From positions 1 through 64,000 of the forward strand of contig NZ_CAKAPD010000003.1 in assembly GCF_916715725.1 (NCBI RefSeq): a DNA stretch of 64,000 nt, written 5' to 3'. Source of the DNA: an uncultured Rothia sp. GTDB lineage: Bacteria; Actinomycetota; Actinomycetes; Actinomycetales; Micrococcaceae. Below, piece after piece: positions 45,526 to 52,664 of this stretch. The notes below the pieces were generated by a model, which saw nothing but the letters and a program-made list of their open reading frames with translations, was not told the DNA's origin and did no database searches. Positions within the stretch are counted from its first letter, which is position 1; every line of letters starts with the position of its first letter. Made by a program: the position numbers and the translations under genes.

Positions 45526-46254
45526 TTATGCCACGTACTCCAGTTCGTGACGCTTGAACCAACCAATAATCGGGTAGCTGATCGGCATGAGGAGCACCTC
45601 GACCAGGCACTTGTAGATATAGCCAATCAGTACGTAGTTGATGAACGCTTCCGGGGTGTCGATACCGAGCACCGGTGCGGCGATTGAGCAGAAGATGAGG
45701 GTGTCGAGCAGCTCGCCAACCAGGGTGGAGACAATCATGCGCAGCCACAGGAAACGGCCCTTGCTTGCCTTCTTCATCGCCACCATGACCCAGGCGTTCA
45801 GGGTCTGACCGAAGAGGTAGCCGAGCAGGGAGCCCGCAAAAATCTGCCAGACCGGGCCGAGAACCTGTGCGAACGAATCCTGGCCGGTGTAGAAGCTTGC
45901 CGGCGGCAGGTGCACAATCAGCAGGAAGCACAGGGCGGCAAAAGCAGCCGAGGCGAAGGAGGCTACAATCGCGCGGCGGGCACGCTTGAAGCCGTACACC
46001 TCAGAGAGAAGGTCACCAATAACGTAGGCGAGAGGGAAAAGGAAGAAACCACCATCGGTGACGATGGTGTTACCGATAAGGGGCAGTTCGAAGGGCAGCG
46101 GACCGAACTCCACACCCTTGGTTGCACCAATATTCGAAATGATCAGGATGACGCAGGACGCGCCCAGCAGCAGATCAAAGTAGCCGCGGCGACCAGCCCA
46201 GGGCACCTTAACGGTGCTCGTCTGAGCCTTAGATTCGCTAACGGGTTTAGCCAT
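45526..46254 (-). CDS. yhhQ: Queuosine precursor transporter, YhhQ/VUT family
   Basis: DUF165 / YhhQ-family integral membrane protein that imports queuosine precursors (preQ0, preQ1 or queuine). About 242 aa with six or so membrane segments; family-like features are the DLLLGASCVILIISNIGATK start, TDGGFFLFPLAYVIGDLLSEVYGFKRARR and the LVGELLDTLIFCSIA helix. The start ATG 46254 follows GGGGAAA; the ORF continues upstream to 46314 with another ATG at 46278. Together with tgt in this window it implies salvage. An upstream hairpin (46318-46353) is noted as a finding. Confidence 0.88.
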   Translation of the reverse strand: MAKPVSESKAQTSTVKVPWAGRRGYFDLLLGASCVILIISNIGATKGVEFGPLPFELPLIGNTIVTDGGFFLFPLAYVIGDLLSEVYGFKRARRAIVASFASAAFAALCFLLIVHLPPASFYTGQDSFAQVLGPVWQIFAGSLLGYLFGQTLNAWVMVAMKKASKGRFLWLRMIVSTLVGELLDTLIFCSIAAPVLGIDTPEAFINYVLIGYIYKCLVEVLLMPISYPIIGWFKRHELEYVA

Positions 46255-46526
46255 TACTTTCCCCAAGTCTTTCTTCATGCGATGTGTTTCTTCACGCGAG
46301 GTACGAGCCCTCACGCATGGTGGGTGAGCGCGCTATGCAGGGCGCTACTCACCGGCTCGTCTGCCACCCGAGCCTATCTAATAGTACCTATATGCCGTGA
46401 CGGCGGCAGGTTTCTGCGCCTCTTTCAAGAGTATGGACGCGGCATGCGCCCGGTTACCCGGTGTGGGATGCCTGCGGCACCATCTCATCCCGGCAGGGGC
46501 AGAACCCCCGCACCTACAATGGAAAT

Positions 46527-47609
46527 ATGAAGAGACTGAGCCGCAGAGTTCACCGCAGCGGAGTTTACCGCAGCGGCGCTCACCATACCGGGCAGGTGGC
46601 ATCCCTGCTGGAGGCGGGGCGTGCGCTGCGTGCCTCGGTGCGCCGCTCGGTTCGTGGCTCTATACGGCGAGCGCGGAGGCGGCGGCACCGCAATCAGCGT
46701 AGGCTCAGCGCACATATCCCGCGGTTGCATCCGCTGCTGACCTATGCGGCACATGCGGTACGAACCGGTATTTCTCTTCTGGAGCCGATGCTTTTGGCTT
46801 CGTCTGAGCTACTCGGTTACCGATCGTTTACGCATCGCGGCCGCAATATCTACTACCGGGTCGATAACCTGCACCTTCTGACCGAGTCTGAGTCCGCGCC
46901 CGGTGTGCTGTTCTATTTTGATGGTGATCATCTCTCGCGTGCCGGTAGTCGTCTGCTGCGCCGCACCTCCCCGTTGCGTGCCGAGTTGGCGCAGGTGGCG
47001 GCTGAGTTCAACATGCTATCCGTGCCGGTGCTTTCACCGGGTAGCCTGCGGGAGCCGCGCCTTGCCGATACCGGCGCCTATGCCCCTCCGCTGACCTATA
47101 ACTGGTGGGTTCGCGCCCGTTCGAACGGCAGGATGGTCCGCGCCCTCATTGAGGAGATTGCCCTGGCGTACGGGGTGGATACGAGCCGTATCTGGCTTGC
47201 GGGCTATTCGGGTGGTGCCGAGTTCCTCAGCTACGAGTTGCTTTCGCACGATATTGAGTGGATCCGTGGAGGCGGCGCCACCTTCATCGGTGGCGGCGGC
47301 GCTGACGGCGTGCCCGTGCGGGTGCGTGAGCAGGCTGCGCTGAATCCTTCTTCGCATGAGCGTCTGCTGATGAGCTGGCATGTGGGTGTGCTGGATGGGC
47401 GTTCGCCGTCGGGTCGTCGTCGCATGGCGACGAGTTCTGAGGGGAGCTGGTCGGCGCGTATTGCGGTGCAGGAGGGTAGTGCGTTCTACGAGGGGTTGGG
47501 GGCGCGAACTCTGCTGCAGGTGACTCCGGGGCGTGGCCATACGGGGTATCCGATTGCGTCGTTGGTGGGTGCTGATTTGGCGGCGGCAACGCGTTTGGGG
47601 TTCCTGTAG
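46527..47609 (+). CDS. Alpha/beta-hydrolase fold esterase-like protein with an Arg-rich N-terminus
   Basis: A 360-aa protein with a serine-hydrolase nucleophile elbow in IWLAGYSGGAEFLSYELL, a preceding GVLFYFDGDHLSRAGSRLL strand and a late His in VTPGRGHTGYP that could complete the triad. Residues 1-65 are strikingly basic (KRLSRRVHRSG, RRARRRRHRNQRR) and include a VHRSG/VYRSG/AHHTG repeat encoded by a 15-bp tandem duplication. No signal peptide is evident. The function is a guess: a carboxylesterase/PHB-depolymerase-like hydrolase. Ribosome site weak (GGAAAT before ATG). Confidence 0.65.
   Translation: MKRLSRRVHRSGVYRSGAHHTGQVASLLEAGRALRASVRRSVRGSIRRARRRRHRNQRRLSAHIPRLHPLLTYAAHAVRTGISLLEPMLLASSELLGYRSFTHRGRNIYYRVDNLHLLTESESAPGVLFYFDGDHLSRAGSRLLRRTSPLRAELAQVAAEFNMLSVPVLSPGSLREPRLADTGAYAPPLTYNWWVRARSNGRMVRALIEEIALAYGVDTSRIWLAGYSGGAEFLSYELLSHDIEWIRGGGATFIGGGGADGVPVRVREQAALNPSSHERLLMSWHVGVLDGRSPSGRRRMATSSEGSWSARIAVQEGSAFYEGLGARTLLQVTPGRGHTGYPIASLVGADLAAATRLGFL
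46546..46590. repeat. 15-bp in-frame tandem repeat, three copies
   Basis: Units at 46546, 46561 and 46576 encode VHRSG, VYRSG and AHHTG near the N-terminus of the hydrolase gene. The third unit has diverged. Confidence 0.8.
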
Positions 47610-47696
47610 GAGCTGCGTTTTGTCACAGGTCGTTTTGTCATAAACGTGAAAATTCGCATGGATTACGCAAATTTCTTGGTGACACATTCGATAAAT

Positions 47697-47713
47697 TCGT
47701 CATTTGCTGACGA
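47697..47713. promoter_or_regulatory. Candidate operator upstream of the second TetR gene
   Basis: TCGTCA-TTTGC-TGACGA, perfect 6-bp arms, ending 20 bp before the start codon. It overlaps the likely promoter, as expected for TetR autorepression. Confidence 0.5.
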
Positions 47714-47732
47714 TTTAGGGTAGAGTGTCACT

Positions 47733-48428
47733 ATGCCTCGTATTTCTGCAGCAACCAACGCCGCCCAGCGCGAAAACACCAAGCGCGCCATCCTCAACTC
47801 CTTCGGCGAAATCCTCTACAACCGCGGCCTCTCCGGCCTGACCATGACCGACGTCGCCAAGAACGCCGGCATCGGCCGCACCGCGGTCTACAACTACTTT
47901 GCCGACATGGGTGAACTGCTGGTCGCCTACGCCCTAGACGAGACCGAACGTTTCCTCAACGAGCTGCGCGTCGGCCTGGAGGGCATCGAAAACCCGATTG
48001 ACCAGCTCGCGGTCTACATTCGCCTGCAGATCAACGACCTGGCGCGCCGCCACCTGCCCCCGGGCCCGGCAATGCGCTCCATGCTCTCCCCCGAGTCCTA
48101 CGCAAAGCTCGGCAAGCACGTGCACGAGCTGCAGATGGTGCTGGCGCATATTCTCTCTGCCGCGATTGCTGAGAACTACATTCCCAAGAACGACATTCGC
48201 GAACTGGCGATGCTCGTGCACGGTTCGCTCTCTTCGAGCGCTGGCCGCGCCGAGGACGCGCCGGACGAGGAGACCCGCGAGCGCCAGATCCTGAATACCA
48301 TCCGTTTTATTCAGATGGGCTTGGGTGCGCGTTTTGATGCCGAGGGTAACCCGGTGCGCCTAGATTCGCAGGAATCTCTGCCGGAGCAGTCCCCGGTGCA
48401 GGATGCGACCTTGAAGGCAGCTTCCTAA
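47733..48428 (+). CDS. TetR-family transcriptional regulator
   Basis: TetR/AcrR-type regulator, 231 aa. HTH in AILNSFGEILYNRGLSGLTMTDVAKNAGIGRTAVYNYFADMGELL. The ligand-binding part follows. There is no visible ribosome site, and TAGAGT lies about 6 bp before the ATG, so the transcript may be leaderless. A palindrome at 47697-47713 suggests autoregulation. It lies beside a hydrolase gene on the same strand; a functional link is only positional. Confidence 0.88.
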   Translation: MPRISAATNAAQRENTKRAILNSFGEILYNRGLSGLTMTDVAKNAGIGRTAVYNYFADMGELLVAYALDETERFLNELRVGLEGIENPIDQLAVYIRLQINDLARRHLPPGPAMRSMLSPESYAKLGKHVHELQMVLAHILSAAIAENYIPKNDIRELAMLVHGSLSSSAGRAEDAPDEETRERQILNTIRFIQMGLGARFDAEGNPVRLDSQESLPEQSPVQDATLKAAS

Positions 48429-48466
48429 TCCGCCCCCTCGTCACGGCGGACTGAGCAGTTATACGT

Positions 48467-48515
48467 AAAATGCCGCAGACCCGATGCTTCAGTGCGTCGG
48501 TCTGCGGCATTTTTG
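48467..48515. terminator. Terminator after the second TetR gene
   Basis: Stem AAAATGCCGCAGACC / GGTCTGCGGCATTTTT with a T-run, between two converging genes. Confidence 0.88.
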
Positions 48516-48530
48516 TATTCGAGTAGGCGT

Positions 48531-48854
48531 TTATGCGCCGGGCAGTAGCGCCGGGGAGATGGAGTCCAGGTCCAGCACGCGGGCGTACATGACGGCGCGG
48601 CGGTGCAGGGCGTTTCGGAGCGCGCGGTGCACGCCGTCTTCGAGGTAGAGTTCGCCACCCCATTTGACGACGTGCGGGAAGAGGTCGCCGTAGAAGGTGG
48701 AGTCTTCCGCGAGCAGGGTCTCGAGGTTGAGGGTCTTCTGGGTGGTGATGAGGGTGTCGAGGCGCACCTGCTGCGGCGGGATTCCTCCCCAGTCGGCGTG
48801 GGTCATGCCGTGCTGCGGGTAGGGGCGGCTGTCGCCTACTTTTTTGAAAATCAT
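48531..48854 (-). CDS. Conserved small protein, ParB-N-like
   Basis: A 107-aa protein of unknown function that looks widely conserved among actinobacteria. The second half, VKWGGELYLEDGVHRALRNALHRRAVMYARVLDLD, has the DGVHRALRNA pattern resembling the GHRR/RA-x-x-A region of ParB-N/ParB-like nuclease folds. It is located downstream of tRNA-Ser and SRP RNA on the minus strand, with a GAAAGCACC site upstream. I can see no catalytic motif and assign no role. Confidence 0.7.
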   Translation of the reverse strand: MIFKKVGDSRPYPQHGMTHADWGGIPPQQVRLDTLITTQKTLNLETLLAEDSTFYGDLFPHVVKWGGELYLEDGVHRALRNALHRRAVMYARVLDLDSISPALLPGA

Positions 48855-48933
48855 GGTGGTGCTTTCTGCAGGTATGGGGCGCCTCGGCGGCGCGTGGAAC
48901 CGTGGGGGTTCTGAAGAAATAGTACCAAGGGTA

Positions 48934-48970
48934 TAAAAAATCCCCGGTCTTAGAATCTAAGACCGGGGAT
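48934..48970 (-). terminator. Terminator of tRNA-Ser
   Basis: Stem ATCCCCGGTCTTAGA / TCTAAGACCGGGGAT followed by TTTTTT on the minus strand, immediately after the tRNA CCA end. Confidence 0.9.
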
Positions 48971-48973
48971 CGG

Positions 48974-49062
48974 TGGCGGAGGATGGGGGATTTGAACCCC
49001 CGAGGGCTGTTAACCCAACACGCGTTCCAGGCGTGCGCCATAGGCCGCTAGGCGAATCCTCC
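48974..49062 (-). tRNA. tRNA-Ser (anticodon GGA)
   Basis: A class II tRNA with a long variable arm. Acceptor GGAGGAT / ATCCTCC, anticodon stem CACGC / GCGTG with loop CTGGAAC (anticodon GGA), a GTTGGGTTAACAGCCC variable arm, T-loop GGTTCAAATCC and an encoded CCA. It decodes UCC and UCU. In many actinobacteria it precedes SRP RNA and dnaX, as here. Confidence 0.95.
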
Positions 49063-49197
49063 AGCTATGTTTTCTACGCATTGCGTAGGCAACGAATAAA
49101 ACTTTACTACGCTTTCGCTAAGCATGCAAGCCCTGGACGGGAAAAGTAACAGAAAGCACATTTATGGATGCTTGTGCCCCTGTTTTTGGGCAGACAC

Positions 49198-49340
49198 GAA
49201 AAAACCTCCTACGCAACCGCTGAAACCCAGGATTCCGAGCGAGCGAACTGAGGCGCAGGATTCCGAGCGCGCGAGGCAATAAATCCTGCGTCGAAGCCGC
49301 CGAGCTCTAGAGAGGCGGAATCCTGGGTTGAAGCCGTCGA
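49198..49340. repeat. Nested inverted-repeat element with a partial copy of the SRP RNA 3' end
   Basis: ACCCAGGATTCCG and its complement CGGAATCCTGGGT (near 49217 and 49312) enclose shorter repeats (GCAGGATT / AATCCTGC). Several copies of CTCGG-AATCCTG occur on the minus strand. At 49199-49218 the sequence CCTCCTACGCAACC, followed by A-run on its left, mirrors the SRP RNA 3' end (CCTCCTACGCACCC at 49404). See finding. No protein gene is supported here. Confidence 0.6.
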
Positions 49341-49401
49341 ACGATAGTGAGACGGACATGACGGGTGCGAACTACCCATGTACCTAATTTTGGGTAAAAA
49401 A

Positions 49402-49488
49402 GACCTCCTACGCACCCGTCATAGCTCGAATACCCTTGCTACCTTCCGGTCCTGGGGGAGTTTTCCAAGATAACGCCACGTAAGAGGC
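49402..49488 (-). ncRNA. ffs: Small SRP RNA (4.5S type)
   Basis: Signal recognition particle RNA that works with Ffh and FtsY. The universal domain IV tetraloop/loop motif is present on the minus strand: CAGGACCGGAAGGTAGCAAG. The terminal stem CCTCTTACG / CGTAGGAGG closes the molecule, and an UUUUUU tail (AAAAAA on plus) ends it. The 5' end near 49488 is set by a promoter with -10 TACACT. Boundaries are approximate. It lies between tRNA-Ser and dnaX, as is usual in actinobacteria. Confidence 0.93.
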
Positions 49489-49495
49489 AAGAACC

Positions 49496-49524
49496 AGTGT
49501 ACCGGATTTTTGGGTTCTTGGGAA
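49496..49524 (-). promoter_or_regulatory. Promoter of SRP RNA
   Basis: Minus-strand -35 TTCCCA (49519-49524), a 17-bp spacer and -10 TACACT (49496-49501), giving a start near 49488-49489. Confidence 0.6.
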
Positions 49525-49708
49525 TTCGGTGCGTCCGCGGTATTTCTGTGGGCGTACAGGCTACCTGGGTGGGCATCCGTAGAGGGTGTTGGGGTGGGTG
49601 TCGTGGTGGGGCGTGTTCGCCGGTGACTGGTGACCACTCGTGCCGGGGGTGGAGCGTCTAAAATGGTAGGGATTGTCCTATCCGCACCCCCGAGTTGAAG
49701 AGGTTGCC

Positions 49709-52486
49709 GTGAGCACTGCCCTTTATCGTCGTTATCGCCCCGAGACCTTTGCTGAGGTTATCGGGCAGGAGCACGTGACCGAACCTCTTATGGTCGCCTT
49801 GGAGAAGAACCGTGTGAATCACGCGTACCTGTTTTCGGGTCCGCGTGGTTGCGGTAAGACCACGTCGGCGCGTATTTTGGCGCGCTGCTTGAACTGTGCG
49901 CAGGGTCCGACTCCTACTCCGTGTGGTGTGTGCGATTCGTGCCGTGAGCTGTCACGTGATGGTGGCGGTTCTCTTGACGTGATTGAGATGGATGCGGCGA
50001 GCCACGGCGGTGTGGATCATGCCCGTGACCTGCGTGAACGCGCAACTTTGGCGCCGGTGCGTGACCGTTACAAGATCTTCATTATTGATGAGGCGCATAT
50101 GGTGACCCGTGAGGGTTTCAATGCGCTGCTGAAGATTGTGGAGGAGCCGCCGGAGCACGTGAAGTTTATCTTCGCGACGACTGAGCCGAATAAGGTGCTG
50201 GGTACGATTCGTTCGCGTACTCACCATTACCCGTTCCGTCTGGTTCCGCCGGAGGTTCTTCTGCCGTTCCTGCAGGGCCTGTGCGATCAGGAGCAGGTGG
50301 CCGTTGAGCCTGGCGTGCTGCAGCTGGTGATTCGTGCTGGCGGCGGTTCGGTGCGTGATTCGCTGTCGATTCTTGATCAGCTGATGGCTGGTGCGTCGTC
50401 GCAGAACGGTATTGAGTATGACCGTGCGGTGGCGCTACTGGGTTATACCCACGCGCAGCTTCTGGATGAGGTTATTGAGGCATTGGGCGCGAAGGATGCG
50501 CCGACTCTCTTTGGTGCGGTGTCGCGTGTGGTGGCGACCGGTCAGGATCCTCGCCGTTTTGTGGAGGATTTGCTGGAGCGTCTGCGTGATTTGATCGTGG
50601 TGAAGGCTGTTCCGCAGGCTGCCGGCCAGATTTTGCAGGGTGTTCCGCAGGATCAGTTGGAGCGTCTGGCTCAGCAGGCTCAGGCTTTGGGTGAGCGTGA
50701 GCTGACGGTTGCTGCGGGTACGGCGAATGAGACTCTGAATGGTATGACGGGTGCGGCGAATCCGCAGCTTCAGCTGGAGTTGCTGTGTGCTCGTCTGCTT
50801 CTGCCTGCGGTGGAGGGTTCTGCCGGTGGCGCTGAGGTTGCGGCGTTGGCTTCTCGCCTGCAGGTTTTGGAGCGTCGCGTGGCTTCTGGTACTGCTGGTT
50901 CCTCGGGTTCCGCTGGTTCGGTTCCGGCGCAGGGTGGCATGTCTGCTGCTCGTGCGGCGGGTATGGCGGCGGCTGGCCTGACTCCTAAGACCCAGGCACC
51001 TAATGCGCAGACTCCTAGCGCCCCGGTTCAGGAGGCAGCTCAGCCCGCGCAGCAGGTAGCCCCTCAGCAGAGCAGCTCTCAGCATGCCAGCGCGGGTGCT
51101 CCCCCGCTGGCGGGCGCGCCCCTTAGTGCCGCACCTCTGGCACCGACCGCGCAGGCGCCTGCACCTGCGGCTGGTGCTCCCCTAGCGGGTAATACCCCGG
51201 AGGCGCCGAATGCCCCGGCTTCTGCTGCAGCAGCTGCGGCGGGTACCCCCTCCGCGCCGCTGAAGCTTGACCCGAACGATCCGCTGGCGGCGGTTCAGGG
51301 TAATTGGCGCGCCATTCTTAACCGAATGAGCGTTCCCGGTGCGGCGGAGCAGCTGATGAAGGTTCGCCCCGCCCGCATGGACGGCGCAACCCTGTACGTG
51401 AGCGCCGACATTGCTACTTTGCGCGCGGTCAAGGGTTTTGTGCCCGAGCTGACCGCCCGCGTGAGTGAGTTCCTGCGCCGTCAGGTGACCATTCACGCTC
51501 AGGTGGCGAAGCCCGGTGAGCAGGTCAAGCCCGCAGCTCAGCCTGCTGCGCCCAGTGCTCCCGCAGCTCAGCCTGCAGTTCCGGCGGCTGTTGCCCCGCA
51601 GGCGCCTCAGCAGCCCGTTCAGCAGACTCCCCCGCAGCCCACTCAGCCGGCGCCTCTGGCTGATGGTCCGCGCGGCGGTGAGGATGCGTGGCGTCGCCAC
51701 GGTCAGCCGCTGACCGGCGCAAACACCCCCGAGTCTACGAGCGTGGATGCGCCCCTGGGCGCGTGGGAGGTTGCCCCGATTCCGCAGAGCGCCCCCGAGG
51801 AGGCACCTCAGCAGGTTGCCCCGGCCGCACCGGCTGCGCCGCAGGCACCGGCTGGTCCGCTTGCCCCTGAGCCCCCGGTTGCTCCGCAGGTTCCGGCAGC
51901 TCAGCAGGTTCTGGTTGCTCCGGCGGGTGGTTTTGGTGAGCGTGATTCCTTTGCTGCCTCCGGTAGTGGAGTTCCGCAACAGGAGAGCGCTCCTGAACCC
52001 CAGCATGCACAGGAGCCCCCGTTCCCACAGGAGCCCCCTCACGCGGAGGAACCTCCGTATGAGGAGGAGCCCCCTTTTGAGGATGAGCCCGCCTACGCTG
52101 AACCGGTTGAGGCACCCGCTGCGGCCGCAATCCCCGCTGAGCCTGTAGCACCGGCTGGCCCGCTCGCTGCTCCGGTTGAGCCTGCTGGTTCCCGCGTTAC
52201 TCCGGTTGCGGCGGCGGGTCCGTTGGCAGAGGCACCGCAGGCGGCACCGGCTGATAACGCTCCGGCAAGTGATGGGAAGCCCGCATCGCAGGCTTCTAAC
52301 GCAACCGCAGCGCCGGCTCCTAGCGCGCCGGCGGCACCGGCTCACCCGGCACGTGCCGCGTCCGATGAGGACTACGTCTCTGAGGATGATGAGAAGGTCG
52401 AAAACAGCACCTTCATCGGTCTGCGCGCTATCGAAAAAATTATTGGTGGCACCGTCATTGACGAACGCCCCCTGCACCAGCCCTAA
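49709..52486 (+). CDS. dnaX: DNA polymerase III subunit gamma/tau
   Basis: Clamp-loader ATPase, 925 aa. Walker A GPRGCGKTTSARILARCL, zinc cluster CAQGPTPTPCGVCDSC, Walker B IIDEAHMVTREGFNALLKIVEEPP and sensor ATTEPNKV. The region beyond about residue 400 is long, Pro/Ala/Gln-rich and low-complexity (tau linker) with an embedded tau-like segment at PLAAVQGNWRAILNRM, ending in an acidic FIGLRAIEKIIGG tail. The start is GTG 49709 behind GAAGAGG; a TTG at 49673 is in frame. recR follows. No frameshift signal for a short gamma form was searched for. Confidence 0.94.
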   Translation: MSTALYRRYRPETFAEVIGQEHVTEPLMVALEKNRVNHAYLFSGPRGCGKTTSARILARCLNCAQGPTPTPCGVCDSCRELSRDGGGSLDVIEMDAASHGGVDHARDLRERATLAPVRDRYKIFIIDEAHMVTREGFNALLKIVEEPPEHVKFIFATTEPNKVLGTIRSRTHHYPFRLVPPEVLLPFLQGLCDQEQVAVEPGVLQLVIRAGGGSVRDSLSILDQLMAGASSQNGIEYDRAVALLGYTHAQLLDEVIEALGAKDAPTLFGAVSRVVATGQDPRRFVEDLLERLRDLIVVKAVPQAAGQILQGVPQDQLERLAQQAQALGERELTVAAGTANETLNGMTGAANPQLQLELLCARLLLPAVEGSAGGAEVAALASRLQVLERRVASGTAGSSGSAGSVPAQGGMSAARAAGMAAAGLTPKTQAPNAQTPSAPVQEAAQPAQQVAPQQSSSQHASAGAPPLAGAPLSAAPLAPTAQAPAPAAGAPLAGNTPEAPNAPASAAAAAAGTPSAPLKLDPNDPLAAVQGNWRAILNRMSVPGAAEQLMKVRPARMDGATLYVSADIATLRAVKGFVPELTARVSEFLRRQVTIHAQVAKPGEQVKPAAQPAAPSAPAAQPAVPAAVAPQAPQQPVQQTPPQPTQPAPLADGPRGGEDAWRRHGQPLTGANTPESTSVDAPLGAWEVAPIPQSAPEEAPQQVAPAAPAAPQAPAGPLAPEPPVAPQVPAAQQVLVAPAGGFGERDSFAASGSGVPQQESAPEPQHAQEPPFPQEPPHAEEPPYEEEPPFEDEPAYAEPVEAPAAAAIPAEPVAPAGPLAAPVEPAGSRVTPVAAAGPLAEAPQAAPADNAPASDGKPASQASNATAAPAPSAPAAPAHPARAASDEDYVSEDDEKVENSTFIGLRAIEKIIGGTVIDERPLHQP

Positions 52487-52504
52487 TCCGGGGTTGTAGG
52501 TGCC

Positions 52505-52533
52505 GCGCCCGCCATCGCACCGATGGCGGGCGC
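52505..52533 (+). terminator. Hairpin after dnaX
   Basis: Stem GCGCCCGCCATCG / CGATGGCGGGCGC with a CAC loop. There is no T-run, so it may only attenuate read-through into recR. Confidence 0.5.
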
Positions 52534-52664
52534 ACTCATTCCAGCCGCATACTCGCTACGCGAAACGCCCCTAAACTGTCAGGGTTTGGGTGCATACTCA
52601 TAACGTCGCCCAAGAACAGCGCACCAACGCACCAGCACAACGCACCGCATCTGAAGGAGAAGCC

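Noticed and set aside
46260..46400. preQ1 riboswitch before the queuosine-precursor transporter
   Set aside because: A hairpin exists but lacks the aptamer features I know, so it is listed only as a lead.
49162..49415. Short minus-strand ORFs (60-70 aa) between tRNA-Ser and SRP RNA
   Set aside because: They are generated by the inverted-repeat element, overlap the SRP RNA terminator, and show only repeat-derived residues.
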